Positions 17,702-28,078 of a stretch of DNA of 64,000 bases are shown piece by piece. Source of the DNA: Lysobacter sp. MMG2. Lineage in GTDB: Bacteria > Pseudomonadota > Gammaproteobacteria > Xanthomonadales > Xanthomonadaceae. Positions within the stretch are counted from its first letter, which is position 1. Each line of letters starts with the position of its first letter. The notes below the pieces were generated by a model that worked only from the letters and a program-made list of their open reading frames with translations, was not told the DNA's origin and did not search any database. The translations under genes and the position numbers were made by a program. The DNA lies in assembly GCF_016735495.2 (NCBI RefSeq), contig NZ_JAERQY020000006.1, forward strand, positions 98,083 through 162,082, in the 5' to 3' direction.

Positions 17702-18865
17702 ATGGCCCTGCATCCGTACGACCTCTTCGACGTCCGCTCCCTGCTCACCGAAGAGGAGCGCGCCGTACAGGACACGGTGGCCCGGTTCACCAACGAGCGC
17801 GTATTGCCGATCATCGGCGACGCGTTCGATCAGGGCCGTTTCCCGAAGGAACTGGTCGGCGAGATCGCCGAGCTGGGCCTGCTGGGCTCCTCGCTGCCCG
17901 AGAAGTACGGCTGCGCCGGCCTCAACGCCGTCAGCTACGGCCTGATCTGCCAGGAGCTGGAACGCGGCGACAGCGGCATCCGCAGCTTCGTCAGCGTGCA
18001 GTCCTCGCTGTGCATGTACCCCATCTACGCCTACGGCAGCGAAGAACAGCGCGAGCGCTGGCTGCCCGACATGGCCGCCGGCAAGGTCATCGGCTGCTTC
18101 GGCCTGACCGAACCGCACGGCGGTTCCGATCCGGCGAACATGAAGACCAACGCCCGGCGCGACGGCGGCGACTGGATCCTCAACGGTTCCAAGATGTGGA
18201 TCACCAACGGCAACGTCGCCGACATCGCCATCGTCTGGGCGCAGACGGATGAAGGCATCCAGGGCTTCGTCGTCGAAAAGGGCATGCCCGGCTTCGCCGC
18301 GCAGGAAATCAAGCACAAGATGAGCCTGCGCGCCTCGGTGACCAGCTCGCTGTTCTTCGACAACGTGCGCGTGCCCGACGCCAACCGACTGCCCAACGTG
18401 AAGGGTCTGAAGGGTCCGCTGGGCTGCCTCACGCAGGCGCGCTACGGCATCACCTGGGGCCCGATCGGCGCCGCCATCGCGTGCCTGGATGAAGCGCTGA
18501 ACTACACCAAGGAACGCATCCTGTTCGACCGCCCCGTGGCGGCCACGCAGAGTGCGCAGATCAAGATGGCCGAGATGGCCCGTCGCATCACGCTCGCGCA
18601 GCTGCTGGTGCTGCAGCTGGGGCGCCTGAAGGACGCGGGCACCATGCAGCCGGCGCAGGTCTCGTTGGCGAAGTGGAACAACTGCCGCATGGCGATCGAC
18701 ATCGCGCGCGAATGCCGTGACCTGCTCGGCGGCGCCGGCATCACCACCGAACACGCCGCGATCCGCCACGCCCTGAACCTGGAATCGGTGATCACGTACG
18801 AAGGCACCGAGACCGTGCACCAGCTCGTGATCGGGCGCGAACTCACCGGCATCAACGCGTTCTGA
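17702..18865 (+). CDS. gcdH: Glutaryl-CoA dehydrogenase (acyl-CoA dehydrogenase family)
   Basis: FAD enzyme that oxidises and decarboxylates glutaryl-CoA to crotonyl-CoA in lysine, hydroxylysine and tryptophan breakdown. 387 residues. The family marks GCFGLTEPHGGSDP, NGSKMWITNGNVADI and the catalytic glutamate in TYEGTETVH are present, and the sequence is close to GcdH rather than to straight-chain enzymes. The start at MALHPYDLF gives the normal length; a Met ten codons upstream lacks support. Confidence 0.9.
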   Translation: MALHPYDLFDVRSLLTEEERAVQDTVARFTNERVLPIIGDAFDQGRFPKELVGEIAELGLLGSSLPEKYGCAGLNAVSYGLICQELERGDSGIRSFVSVQSSLCMYPIYAYGSEEQRERWLPDMAAGKVIGCFGLTEPHGGSDPANMKTNARRDGGDWILNGSKMWITNGNVADIAIVWAQTDEGIQGFVVEKGMPGFAAQEIKHKMSLRASVTSSLFFDNVRVPDANRLPNVKGLKGPLGCLTQARYGITWGPIGAAIACLDEALNYTKERILFDRPVAATQSAQIKMAEMARRITLAQLLVLQLGRLKDAGTMQPAQVSLAKWNNCRMAIDIARECRDLLGGAGITTEHAAIRHALNLESVITYEGTETVHQLVIGRELTGINAF

Positions 18866-18877
18866 GTGGGGCCGGCG

Positions 18878-19432
18878 ATGCAGCTGGGTCCCACACTCGA
18901 AACGCAGCGACTGATCCTGCGCCCGCCGCAGGCCGAGGACTTCGAGGCCTGGGCGGCGTTCAAGTCGGACGAAGAGACCTGCCGCCACATCGGCGGCGTC
19001 GAGGCGCGTGCGCCCGCGTGGCGCAGCTTCGCGGCGATGATTGGCGTGTGGCACCTCAAGGGCTTCGCGATGTTCTCGGTGATCGAGAAGGCCAGCGGCG
19101 AGTGGGTCGGTCGCGTGGGCCCGTGGCAGCCGGAAGGCTGGCCGGGCACGGAAGTGGGCTGGAGCATCGTGCGCGATCGCTGGGGCCGTGGTTACGGGCC
19201 GGAAGCGGCGATCGCGACGATCGACTGGTCGTTCGACGAACTGGGCTGGAGCGAGGTGATCCACACCATCGATCCGGAGAACACCAACTCGAAGTCCGTG
19301 GCCGCCAAACTCGGATCGACCCTGCTGCGCATGGGCCGGCTGCCGGCGCCGTACGACACCAAGGACATCGAAATCTGGGGGCAGTCGCGCGAGCAATGGC
19401 TGGCGCGACGCGAACGCGAGGGCGCAAAGTGA
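18878..19432 (+). CDS. GNAT family N-acetyltransferase (RimJ-like)
   Basis: A 184-residue GNAT protein. LETQRLILRPPQAEDFEAW is the RimJ/RimL-type beginning and RDRWGRGYGPEAA is the acetyl-CoA binding motif A. Target unknown (ribosomal protein N-terminus or small molecule). The stop overlaps the next gene's GTG start by four bases. Confidence 0.88.
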   Translation: MQLGPTLETQRLILRPPQAEDFEAWAAFKSDEETCRHIGGVEARAPAWRSFAAMIGVWHLKGFAMFSVIEKASGEWVGRVGPWQPEGWPGTEVGWSIVRDRWGRGYGPEAAIATIDWSFDELGWSEVIHTIDPENTNSKSVAAKLGSTLLRMGRLPAPYDTKDIEIWGQSREQWLARREREGAK

Positions 19433-20070
19433 TCACCGTCTACGGATATTCCGCTTCCGGCAACTGCCACAAGCTGCGCCTGCTGCTCACGCAACTGGAA
19501 CGCGAGTTCAAATGGGTGGACGTCGACAGTACCGCCGGCGCCACGCGCACGCCGGAGTACCTGGCGAAAAACCCCAACGGCAAGGTGCCGATGATCGAAC
19601 TCGACGACGGTCGCATCCTGACCGAGTCGAACGCGATCCTGTGCTACCTCGCCGAAGGCACGCCGTTCTTCGTCGGCGACACCTACCAGCGCGCGCTCGT
19701 GCTGAGCTGGCTGTTCTTCGAGCAGTACAGCCACGAGCCGTACATTGCCGTGGCGCGTTTCATTCGCGGCTGGACCCCGCTGGATTCACCGCGGCGCGCT
19801 TCGCTGCCGCAATTGCGCGAGCGTGGAAACCAGGCGCTCGCGGTGATGGAGCAGCATCTGAAATCGAACGCGTGGTTCAGTGGCGAGGCCTACGGGATCG
19901 CCGACATCGCGCTGTTCGCCTACACCGGCGTGGCGGACGAGGGCGGGTTCGACCTGACCGCATACCCTGCCGTGCTGGCGTGGCTGGAGCGCGTGCGGCA
20001 GACGCCGCGTTTCGTCGCCATGCCCGCGCCGCCCGTCGAAGCCCTGTCGCGGCTCGCCCTGCCGGACTGA
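19429..20070 (+). CDS. Glutathione S-transferase family protein
   Basis: 213 residues with an N-terminal thioredoxin-like domain (SASGNCHKLRLLL, cis-Pro in NGKVPMIE, and TESNAILCYLA for glutathione) and an all-helical C-terminal domain. Starts with GTG overlapping the GNAT stop (GTGA), so it is probably coupled. Substrate unknown. Confidence 0.9.
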   Translation: MITVYGYSASGNCHKLRLLLTQLEREFKWVDVDSTAGATRTPEYLAKNPNGKVPMIELDDGRILTESNAILCYLAEGTPFFVGDTYQRALVLSWLFFEQYSHEPYIAVARFIRGWTPLDSPRRASLPQLRERGNQALAVMEQHLKSNAWFSGEAYGIADIALFAYTGVADEGGFDLTAYPAVLAWLERVRQTPRFVAMPAPPVEALSRLALPD

Positions 20071-20124
20071 ACCCCGAATCACGAACACGGCCGCGTCCGG
20101 CGACGCGCGCCTGCGGAACCGACC

Positions 20125-22392
20125 ATGTCCTTGATCCCCAATCCCATCCCCGCGCGCATGAAAGGCCTCAACCGGGCCGAGATCTGCGACGTCAATTTCA
20201 GCGAGTTCGTGAAGGCGTGGAACGGTCGCGCCGATGCGCGCCCCGCGCCGGGCGATGCCATCCTGGAAGGCAGTGCGCTCGACGCGAAGGGCTTTCGCGA
20301 ACTGTTCGAATCGCAACTCGTCAGTCGCCACCTCGATCTCATGGCGCGCGTGCTGCGCGTGCAGAACAAGGTCTTCTACACCATCGGCTCCAGCGGCCAC
20401 GAAGGCAACGCGATGGTCGCGCGCCTGACGCGCCACACCGATCCGGCGTTCCTGCATTACCGCTCCGGCGGCTTCATGGCCGAGCGCTTCCGCAAGCTTC
20501 CCGGCATGGATCCGGTGATGGATTCGGCGCTGAGCTTCGCCGCCAGCAAGGACGATCCCGCTTCCGGCGGCCGACACAAGGTGTGGGGTAGCAAGCCGTT
20601 GTGGGTGCTGCCGCAGACCTCGACCATCGCCTCGCATCTTCCCAAGGCATTGGGCACGGCGGTGGCGATCGAAGCGGCCAAGCGACTCAACCACACGCTG
20701 CCGATTCCCGGCGACAGCATCGCGATCTGCTCCTTCGGCGACGCCTCGGCCAACCACGCCACCGCGCAGACCGCGTTCAACGCCGCCGCCTGGACCGCCT
20801 ACCAGAAGCTGCCGGCGCCGGTGCTGTTCGTGTGCGAGGACAATGGCATCGGCATCTCGGTGAAGACGCCGGGCGGCTGGATCGGCAACCGCTTCCGCAA
20901 CATGGACGGACTGGACTACTTCGCCGCCGACGGCCTCGACCTGGCGAACGGCTACGCCGACGTGCAACGCGCCGTCGAGCACTGTCGCACGACGCGCCGG
21001 CCGACGTTCCTGCATCTGAAGACCACCCGCATCATGGGCCACGCCGGCACTGACTTCGAGATCGAATGGCGTTCGATCGAGGAGCTGTGCGCGGTGGAAG
21101 CCACCGATCCGCTGCTGCGTTCGGCCGCGATCGCGCTGGAATCGGGCCTGATGTCGAAGGACGAGGTGCTCGAGCTGTACGAAGCGACGCGCAAGAAATG
21201 CTTCGCCGCCGCTGAGGAAGCCGACCGTCGCCCGAAGCTCGACAATCTCGACGAAGTGATCGCGCCGTTGGCGCCGTACACGCCGGCGAAGGTGCAGGCC
21301 GAAGCGCAGCGCGCCGATTTCGCGCAGCGCCGGCTGGAGGTGTTCGGCGGCGAAGGCAAGCTGCCGGAGAACCAGCCGCCACGCCATCTCGCCATCCAGA
21401 TCAACAACGCGCTCCACGACCTGTTCGCCAAGTACCCCGAGACGCTGCTGTTCGGCGAGGACGTGGCGCAGAAGGGTGGCGTCTACACGGTGACGAAGGG
21501 CTTGCAGAAGGCCTTCGGGCCGCGACGCGTGTTCAACACGCTGCTGGACGAGACGATGATCCTGGGCATGGCGCAGGGCTTCGCCAACGTCGGCATGCTG
21601 CCGATTCCGGAGATCCAGTACCTCGCGTACTTCCACAACGCCTGCGACCAGATCCGCGGCGAAGCGGCGTCGCTGCAGTTCTTCAGCAACAACCAGTACG
21701 CCAACCCGATGGTCGTGCGCATCGCCGGCCTGGGTTACCAGCGCGGGTTTGGTGGGCACTTCCACAACGACAACTCGATCACCGCGCTGCGCGACATTCC
21801 GGGGCTCGTCGTCGGCTGCCCCTCGCGCGGCGACGACGCGGCGACGATGCTGCGCACGCTGACGGCACTGGCGAAGGTGGACGGCCGCGTCAGCGTGTTC
21901 CTGGAGCCGATCGCGCTGTACATGACCAAGGACTTGTACGAGCCCGGCGACGGGCAGTGGCTGACGACGTATCCGAAGCCGGACGAAGCCATGCCACTGG
22001 GCGAAGGTCGCGTCTACGGCAAAGGCAACGACGACCTGGTCATCTTCACCTACGGCAACGGCGTGCCGATGAGCCTGCGCGCCGCCCGTGCGATCGAAGG
22101 CAAGCATGGCTGGAAGGCGCGCGTCGTCGATCTGCGCTGGCTCGTGCCGCTCAACGAGGACTACATCCGCGCGCAGGCGAAGACCGCCAAGCGCATCCTC
22201 ATTGTCGACGAAGGCCGTCACAGCGCCGGCGTGGGCGAGGGCGTGCTGACCGCGATCGCCGAAGGCGGCTTTGGTGCGCGTCCGTTCCAGCGCGTGGTCG
22301 GTGTGGATACCTACACGCCACTCGCCGGTGCCGCCTTCCTCGTGATTCCGTCCGACGACGACATCGTCGCGGCGGCCGATTGCCTGGCCTGA
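20125..22392 (+). CDS. Alpha-ketoacid dehydrogenase E1 with fused alpha and beta parts
   Basis: A 755-residue thiamine-diphosphate enzyme. The first half is an E1-alpha domain (SSGHEGNAMVARL, then GDASANHATAQTAFN for TPP and metal); the second half from about residue 400 is E1-beta (LFGEDVAQKGGVYTVTKGL, DETMILGMAQGFA, VDEGRHSAGVGEGVL). Most bacteria encode the two as separate subunits. Sequence resembles branched-chain 2-oxoisovalerate E1, so the likely substrates are branched-chain 2-oxoacids, with E2 and E3 elsewhere. It is followed four bases later by asnB. Confidence 0.88.
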   Translation: MSLIPNPIPARMKGLNRAEICDVNFSEFVKAWNGRADARPAPGDAILEGSALDAKGFRELFESQLVSRHLDLMARVLRVQNKVFYTIGSSGHEGNAMVARLTRHTDPAFLHYRSGGFMAERFRKLPGMDPVMDSALSFAASKDDPASGGRHKVWGSKPLWVLPQTSTIASHLPKALGTAVAIEAAKRLNHTLPIPGDSIAICSFGDASANHATAQTAFNAAAWTAYQKLPAPVLFVCEDNGIGISVKTPGGWIGNRFRNMDGLDYFAADGLDLANGYADVQRAVEHCRTTRRPTFLHLKTTRIMGHAGTDFEIEWRSIEELCAVEATDPLLRSAAIALESGLMSKDEVLELYEATRKKCFAAAEEADRRPKLDNLDEVIAPLAPYTPAKVQAEAQRADFAQRRLEVFGGEGKLPENQPPRHLAIQINNALHDLFAKYPETLLFGEDVAQKGGVYTVTKGLQKAFGPRRVFNTLLDETMILGMAQGFANVGMLPIPEIQYLAYFHNACDQIRGEAASLQFFSNNQYANPMVVRIAGLGYQRGFGGHFHNDNSITALRDIPGLVVGCPSRGDDAATMLRTLTALAKVDGRVSVFLEPIALYMTKDLYEPGDGQWLTTYPKPDEAMPLGEGRVYGKGNDDLVIFTYGNGVPMSLRAARAIEGKHGWKARVVDLRWLVPLNEDYIRAQAKTAKRILIVDEGRHSAGVGEGVLTAIAEGGFGARPFQRVVGVDTYTPLAGAAFLVIPSDDDIVAAADCLA

Positions 22393-22396
22393 TCGC

Positions 22397-24340
22397 ATGT
22401 GCGGACTCGCCGGCCTGCTGCGCCCGACGCCGGACACCGACGCCGCGCGGCTGGACGCGCTCGCCGGCGCGATGGGCGATGCGCTGGCGCATCGCGGCCC
22501 GGACGATCGTGGCGTCTGGGTGGATGACACCGCCGGCATCGCGCTCGCACACCGGCGCCTGAGCATCCTCGACCTCTCGCCGCTCGGCCATCAGCCGATG
22601 GCGTCGGAGGATCGCCGCTACGTCGTCGTCTACAACGGCGAGATCTACAACTTCGCCGAACTGCGCGAAGTGCTGGTCGCGCGCGGCCACGTCTTCCGCG
22701 GGCACTCCGACACCGAGGTGCTGCTGGCCGCGGTGATGGAGTGGGGCGTCGAAGAGGCGATCTCGCGCTGCAACGGCATGTTCGCCATCGCCCTGTGGGA
22801 CAAGCAGGAGCGCGCGCTGTGGCTGGCGCGCGACCGCGTGGGCAAGAAGCCGCTGTACTACGGCTGGGCCGGCGGAACGTTCGTCTTCGGCTCGGAACTG
22901 AAGGCGCTGTGGCGGCATCCGGAGTTCGACAACGGCGTCGACCCGGACGCGCTCGCGCTGCTGCTTCGCCTGGATTACATCCCGGCGCCGCATGCGATCC
23001 ATGTCGATACCTTCAAGCTGGTGCCCGGTTCGCTGCTGCGCATCGACGCCGCGACCGTCGCGCGCGGGTCGGTGGAACACGACCCGCAACGCGAACAACG
23101 CCGCTATTGGGAGCCGCGCGAGCGCATGAGCGCTGCGCTAGCCGATCCGTTCAAGGGCGACGTGCTCGAAGCGGAGAACCGTCTGGACGAGCTGCTGCGC
23201 GACGCCGTCGCGTTGCGCATGGTCGCGGACGTGCCGGTGGGCGTGTTTCTTTCTGGCGGTACGGATTCCTCGATTGTCACCTCGCTGATGCAGGCGCAGA
23301 GCCGGCATCCGGTGCGCAGTTTCACCATCGGCTTCGAGCGCTCGCACCACGACGAGGCACACCTGGCGCGCGAAGTCGCCGAGCACCTGCACACGCAGCA
23401 CACCGAGCTGTACGTGAGCGGCGCCGATGCGCTGGCGGTGGTGCCGACCTTGCCGGCGATGTTCGACGAACCCTTCGCCGATGCCTCGCAGGTGCCGACC
23501 GCGCTGGTCGCGCGATTGGCGCGCACTGAAGTGACCGTGGCGCTGTCGGGCGACGGCGGCGACGAGTTGTTCTACGGCTACAAGCGCTACGACCGCGCCC
23601 TGCGCAACTGGCGCTGGCAGCGTCGCGTGCCGGCGCCGATCCGCCGCGCGCTGGCGGGCAGCGCGAAGCAGCACGGCGAGGCCTCGCGCACCGGCGGATT
23701 CGCCGCCCTGGCGGCGGAAATGGGCGCGCGCGGCATCGGCGACGTGTACCGGCAGCGCGTCGCGCGCTGGCGCGATCCCGAAGCGGTCGTAACGGGTGCC
23801 GCGTTGCCGGCGACCTTCTACGACCAGCCCGATCCGCTGCACGGATCCGGCACGCCGGCCGACGCGATGATGCTCGCGGACTTCAGCGTGTATCTGCCCG
23901 AAGACCTCCTGTGCAAGGTCGATCGCACGAGCATGGCGGTGAGCCTGGAGGCGAGGGCGCCGCTGCTGGACTGGCGCGTGGCGGAGTTCGCCTGGTCCTT
24001 GCCACTGGATTTCAAGCGCCAGCCGTCCGGCAACAAGCATCTGCTCAAGCGCGTGCTGCGACGTTACCTGCCCGATTCGATGGTCGATCGCGGCAAGCGC
24101 GGCTTCGGTGCGCCGGTGAGTGCATGGCTCAAAGGCGACCTGCGTGAGTGGGCGTCGGCGTTGCTGGATCCCGCGCGGTTGCGCTCGGAAGGCCATTTCG
24201 ATGCCGATGCGGTGCATGGCCTGTGGCGCGAGTTCCTCGGCGGCGAGCGCAAATGGCACACGCACCTGTGGAATGTGCTGATGTTCCAGGCGTGGCTCGA
24301 ACACTGGCAGGCGCAGCGACGCGACGTGCGCGCGCCCTGA
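22397..24340 (+). CDS. asnB: Asparagine synthase (glutamine-hydrolysing)
   Basis: 647 residues. Cys2 (after Met removal the nucleophile of the glutaminase domain) in MCGLAGLL, and RGPDD, YNGEIYN and GHSDTEV follow. The C-terminal synthetase domain has the PP-loop SGGTDSS at about residue 290 and the SGDGGDELFYGYKRY motif. It makes Asn from Asp, or a related amide in exopolysaccharide-type clusters; there is no such cluster here. Confidence 0.92.
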   Translation: MCGLAGLLRPTPDTDAARLDALAGAMGDALAHRGPDDRGVWVDDTAGIALAHRRLSILDLSPLGHQPMASEDRRYVVVYNGEIYNFAELREVLVARGHVFRGHSDTEVLLAAVMEWGVEEAISRCNGMFAIALWDKQERALWLARDRVGKKPLYYGWAGGTFVFGSELKALWRHPEFDNGVDPDALALLLRLDYIPAPHAIHVDTFKLVPGSLLRIDAATVARGSVEHDPQREQRRYWEPRERMSAALADPFKGDVLEAENRLDELLRDAVALRMVADVPVGVFLSGGTDSSIVTSLMQAQSRHPVRSFTIGFERSHHDEAHLAREVAEHLHTQHTELYVSGADALAVVPTLPAMFDEPFADASQVPTALVARLARTEVTVALSGDGGDELFYGYKRYDRALRNWRWQRRVPAPIRRALAGSAKQHGEASRTGGFAALAAEMGARGIGDVYRQRVARWRDPEAVVTGAALPATFYDQPDPLHGSGTPADAMMLADFSVYLPEDLLCKVDRTSMAVSLEARAPLLDWRVAEFAWSLPLDFKRQPSGNKHLLKRVLRRYLPDSMVDRGKRGFGAPVSAWLKGDLREWASALLDPARLRSEGHFDADAVHGLWREFLGGERKWHTHLWNVLMFQAWLEHWQAQRRDVRAP

Positions 24341-24349
24341 GCGGCTGCC

Positions 24350-25237
24350 TCAGCGCGCCAGTCCTTCGCGAAGCCCGGCTTCCTTCACTTCGACTCCGCC
24401 CACGTCCAGCGCGGTGGCTTCGCGTTCCAGCGGCAGCACGGCCAGGGCGAGGTGGCGCGCGCCGTCATGGCCGCTGGCGACGAGTTTGCCGAGCGTCGCC
24501 GTTCCCGCGCTCAGGTCGCGTCCGGCTTCCAGCGGCGCATCGCTTTCGACCAGCACCAGCCCGCGCTTGGCCTGACCGAGGAAGTGCGTGCGCGCAACGA
24601 TCTCCTGGCCCGGGTAGCAACCCTTCTTCACGCTGAAACCACGCAGGCGATCCAGGGAGAGCTGCTGCGGCGTCCAGTGTTCGACCTGCGAGCCGGGCAG
24701 GCGGGGCAGGCCGTGTTCGAGGTCGAAGGCCTGCCAGCGGGCCGCCGAGGCCGCGTCGTGTGAGGCCGGGGCGCTGGCGATGCGCAGCGTGCGCGGACCG
24801 CCGGCGCCGCCCAGGTCGAGCTCCAGGCCGCTGGCCTCATCGCCGGCGAACGTCGCCCCGGACGCACCCGCCGGCGCCGCGAAACGGCCGGAGACGTGCA
24901 GGTCTTCACGCACCTGGATCTTCACCTTGGCGCGGAACACGAAACGCTGCAGGGCCGTCGCCAAGGCCGCCGGATCGGCGTCCGGGAGCAGCAGCCACAG
25001 GGTCTCATCGGACAGTTTGAGCAAAGCGAACAGCGCGATCACGCGCCCTTTCGGCGTCAGCCAGCCACTCCATTGCCACTGCCCGGGCTCGAGCAGGGCG
25101 ACGTCGTTCATGAACTGCGCCTGCGCGAAAGTCGCCGCATCGCGGCCGGAAAGCGAGATCAGGCGGTGGTCGGGCAGGGCGAAAACAGCGTCCGCCACAG
25201 CTTGCGGGTTGTCATGCATGGGGGCGGGAATTAACAT
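24350..25237 (-). CDS. ygfZ: Folate-binding tRNA-modifying GTPase-like protein YgfZ
   Basis: GcvT-fold folate protein needed for some Fe-S enzymes, including MiaB. 295 residues; the diagnostic KGCYPGQEIVART motif (Cys) is present near residue 200. An alternative ATG at MHDNPQ, six codons downstream, is also possible; neither has a clear ribosome site. It is divergent from the sdh cluster, which fits a protein that helps Fe-S enzymes. Confidence 0.88.
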   Translation of the reverse strand: MLIPAPMHDNPQAVADAVFALPDHRLISLSGRDAATFAQAQFMNDVALLEPGQWQWSGWLTPKGRVIALFALLKLSDETLWLLLPDADPAALATALQRFVFRAKVKIQVREDLHVSGRFAAPAGASGATFAGDEASGLELDLGGAGGPRTLRIASAPASHDAASAARWQAFDLEHGLPRLPGSQVEHWTPQQLSLDRLRGFSVKKGCYPGQEIVARTHFLGQAKRGLVLVESDAPLEAGRDLSAGTATLGKLVASGHDGARHLALAVLPLEREATALDVGGVEVKEAGLREGLAR

Positions 25238-25248
25238 TTAGCGCTGCG

Positions 25249-25413
25249 ATGATAGGCCAAACCACCCCCGTCGAAGCGCCGCACGCGCCCGAAGCACCCG
25301 AGCAGACACCCGTCACGGGCGATGCGAAGGCCAAGGAAGTCGGAGGGCGTGAAGGCCCCGAGCCGACCCGCTACGGCGATTGGGAAAAGAACGGCCGCTG
25401 CATCGACTTCTGA
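25249..25413 (+). CDS. SDHAF4-like (DUF1674) succinate dehydrogenase assembly factor, 54 residues
   Basis: Small soluble protein whose C-terminus GPEPTRYGDWEKNGRCIDF is the hallmark of the SDHAF4/DUF1674 family; the N-terminus is Pro/Glu-rich and disordered. SDHAF4 binds the flavinylated SdhA and promotes its joining with SdhB. The ATG is 12 bases from the divergent ygfZ start and the stop is 67 bases before sdhC, so it is the first gene of the sdh cluster. Confidence 0.88.
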   Translation: MIGQTTPVEAPHAPEAPEQTPVTGDAKAKEVGGREGPEPTRYGDWEKNGRCIDF

Positions 25414-25480
25414 CGCGTCACCGCTCCACACGCCTTCCCGCCACGCGGCACCGCCGCCCAGCCGAGAGACCGCCACGCTC

Positions 25481-25876
25481 ATGGCGAATCGCGAACGTCC
25501 TTTGTCACCCCACCTGCAGATCTATGCCTGGCAGGTGCAGACGGTGACCTCCATCGTCCACCGCATTACCGGCATCATCCTGGTGGTCGGCAGCTTCATC
25601 GTCGCCTGGGGGCTGCTCGCGCTGGCCGCAGGTCCCGAATCGTGGGCGACCTTCACCCGCTTCAGCCGGTCGGCGTTCGGGTTCCTGATCCTGTTCGGCT
25701 GGAGCTGGGCGCTGTCCTTCCACCTGATCAACGGCATCCGCCATCTCGTGCAGGACGCCGGCTACGGCTACAAGATCGCGTCGTTCGTGCGCAGCAGCTG
25801 GATCTCGGTCTTCGGCAGCCTCGCGCTGACCGTGCTGATCTGGGTGCTGGCGATGATGCAGCGGGGTGGCGCATGA
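25481..25876 (+). CDS. sdhC: Succinate dehydrogenase cytochrome b556 subunit
   Basis: 131-residue membrane anchor with three transmembrane helices. The N-terminal RPLSPHLQIYAWQ and SIVHRITGIIL are family motifs; the haem-ligand histidine is expected in the ALSFHLINGIRHLVQD helix. Overlaps sdhD by four bases (ATGA). Confidence 0.95.
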   Translation: MANRERPLSPHLQIYAWQVQTVTSIVHRITGIILVVGSFIVAWGLLALAAGPESWATFTRFSRSAFGFLILFGWSWALSFHLINGIRHLVQDAGYGYKIASFVRSSWISVFGSLALTVLIWVLAMMQRGGA

Positions 25877-26268
25877 GCCTGCACAAGTCCCGCCTGCGCA
25901 ACCCGCTCAAGAGCGCCCGCGGCCTGGGTTCGGCGAAGGACGGCACCAGCCACTTCATCGTCCAGCGCATCACGGCCATCGCCCTGGTTGCGTTGTCGCT
26001 CTACGTCCTGGGCCTGATCCTGTGCCTGATCGGCGACGACTACGCGAGCGTGCGCGCCACGGTCGCCCATCCGTGCAATGCGATCCTGCTGATTGCTTTC
26101 AGCATCGCGATGTTCTGGCACGCCAAGCTCGGCATCCAGGTCATCGTCGAAGACTACGTGCACGCGCCGCTCCCGGCGGCAACGTTGCAGTTGCTCAACA
26201 TTTTCCTGTGCGCACTCGCGGCCATCGCCAGCGTGCTCGCCATCGTCCGCATCGCGCTGGGAGCCTGA
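25873..26268 (+). CDS. sdhD: Succinate dehydrogenase hydrophobic membrane anchor subunit
   Basis: 131-residue anchor with three membrane helices. [28 protein letters not shown] at the start and [16 protein letters not shown] are typical of SdhD in xanthomonads and Legionella-type groups. Coupled to sdhC by overlap; sdhA begins four bases after its stop. Confidence 0.94.
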   Translation: MSLHKSRLRNPLKSARGLGSAKDGTSHFIVQRITAIALVALSLYVLGLILCLIGDDYASVRATVAHPCNAILLIAFSIAMFWHAKLGIQVIVEDYVHAPLPAATLQLLNIFLCALAAIASVLAIVRIALGA

Positions 26269-26272
26269 CGCC

Positions 26273-28063
26273 GTGCCCGCCTACAAGATCCACGAACATA
26301 CTTTCGACATGGTGGTCGTCGGCGCCGGTGGCGCCGGCCTGCGCGCCACCTTCGGCCTGGCCCAGAAGGGCCTGAAGACGGCCTGCATCACCAAGGTCTT
26401 CCCGACGCGCTCGCACACCGTGGCCGCGCAGGGCGGCGTCGCCGCCGCGCTGGCGAACATGGGCGAGGACGACTGGCGTTACCACTTCTTCGATACCGTC
26501 AAGGGTTCGGACTGGCTGGGCGACCAGGACGCGATCGAATACATGTGCCGCGAGGCCATCCCGGCGATCATCGAGCTGGAGCACTACGGCGTTCCGTTCT
26601 CGCGCACCGAGGACGGCAAGATCTACCAGCGTCCGTTCGGCGGCATGACCACGCGTTACGGCGAAGGTCCGCCGGCGCAGCGCACCTGCGCCGCAGCCGA
26701 CCGCACCGGCCACGCGATCCTGCATACGCTCTACCAGCAGTCGCTGGCGCACGACGCGCAGTTCTTCATCGAGTACTTCGCGCTCGACCTGATCATGGAC
26801 GCCAACGGCGCCTGCCGTGGCGTGCTCGCGCTCGACATGGCCGAAGGCACGCTGCACCTGTTCAAGGCGCAGGGCACCGTGCTGGCCACCGGCGGCTACG
26901 GTCGCGCGTACTTCTCCGCGACCTCGGCCCATACCTGCACCGGCGACGGCGGCGGCATGGTGCTGCGCGCCGGTCTTGCGATGCAGGACATGGAGTTCGT
27001 GCAGTTCCACCCGACCGGCATCTACGGCGCGGGCTGCCTGATCACCGAAGGCGTGCGCGGCGAAGGCGGCATCCTGCGCAACAGCAACGGCGAGCGCTTC
27101 ATGGAGCGCTACGCACCGAGCGTGAAGGACCTCGCTCCGCGCGACATGGTCAGTCGCGCGATGACGATGGAAATCCGCGAAGGCCGCGGCGTCGGCGAGC
27201 ACAAGGATCACATCCTGCTCGACCTCACGCACCTGGGCCCGGAAGTGATCCACGAGAAGCTGCCGGGCATCGCCGAGTCGGCGCGCATCTTCGCCAACGT
27301 CGACGTCGAAAAGCAGCCGATCCCGGTGATCCCGACCGTTCACTACAACATGGGCGGCATCCCGACCAACTACCACGGCGAAGTGGTGCAGCTGAAGAAC
27401 GGCAACCCGGACGAAGTGGTCCCGGGTCTGTACGCGATCGGCGAAGCCGCATGCGTGTCGGTGCACGGCGCCAACCGCCTGGGTTCGAACTCGCTGCTCG
27501 ACCTGGTCGTGTTCGGTCGCGCCGTCGCCAACCGCGCGGCGGAAACCGTCAAGCGCGATGGCAAGCACGCCGCGCTGGCGGCCGACGCCTGCGATCCGGC
27601 GCTGGCGCGTCTGGACAAGCTGCGCAACGCCAATGGCGGCACGCCGACGGCGGTCATCCGCGACAAGATGCAGCGCACGATGCAGGCCGACGCGGCCGTG
27701 TTCCGCACCGGCGAGACGCTGTCCGACGGCGTGCGCAAGATGCGCGAGATCCACGCATCCTTCGCCGACGTGAAGGTGAGCGACCGTTCGCTGATCTGGA
27801 ACTCGGATCTGATCGAGACCTACGAGCTGTCGAACCTGCTCGACCAGGCGCTGGTGACGATCGTGTCCGCCGAGAACCGCACCGAATCGCGCGGCGCGCA
27901 TGCCCGCGAGGACTTCCCGGATCGCGACGACGCCAACTGGCAGAAGCACACGCTGTGCTCGGTCGACGAGAGCGGCAAGACCCAGATCGACTACCGCCCG
28001 GTGCACATGTACACGTTGAGCGACGACGTGGCCGTGGTTCCGCCGAAGAAGCGCGTCTACTGA
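26273..28063 (+). CDS. sdhA: Succinate dehydrogenase flavoprotein subunit
   Basis: 596 residues. FAD-binding [12 protein letters not shown] at the N-terminus, the flavin-attachment His in [10 protein letters not shown], the catalytic Arg/His regions ([24 protein letters not shown]) and the C-terminal [14 protein letters not shown] are all present. Oxidises succinate to fumarate as part of complex II. Starts with GTG. Flavin attachment is helped by SdhE, encoded downstream. Confidence 0.97.
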   Translation: MPAYKIHEHTFDMVVVGAGGAGLRATFGLAQKGLKTACITKVFPTRSHTVAAQGGVAAALANMGEDDWRYHFFDTVKGSDWLGDQDAIEYMCREAIPAIIELEHYGVPFSRTEDGKIYQRPFGGMTTRYGEGPPAQRTCAAADRTGHAILHTLYQQSLAHDAQFFIEYFALDLIMDANGACRGVLALDMAEGTLHLFKAQGTVLATGGYGRAYFSATSAHTCTGDGGGMVLRAGLAMQDMEFVQFHPTGIYGAGCLITEGVRGEGGILRNSNGERFMERYAPSVKDLAPRDMVSRAMTMEIREGRGVGEHKDHILLDLTHLGPEVIHEKLPGIAESARIFANVDVEKQPIPVIPTVHYNMGGIPTNYHGEVVQLKNGNPDEVVPGLYAIGEAACVSVHGANRLGSNSLLDLVVFGRAVANRAAETVKRDGKHAALAADACDPALARLDKLRNANGGTPTAVIRDKMQRTMQADAAVFRTGETLSDGVRKMREIHASFADVKVSDRSLIWNSDLIETYELSNLLDQALVTIVSAENRTESRGAHAREDFPDRDDANWQKHTLCSVDESGKTQIDYRPVHMYTLSDDVAVVPPKKRVY

Positions 28064-28078
28064 CCGGAGCGAGCAACC

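Noticed and set aside
19786..22566. Very long open frame antisense to the E1 gene
   Set aside because: High-GC antisense shadow: low-complexity His/Arg/Val-rich translation without any domain, opposite clear genes.
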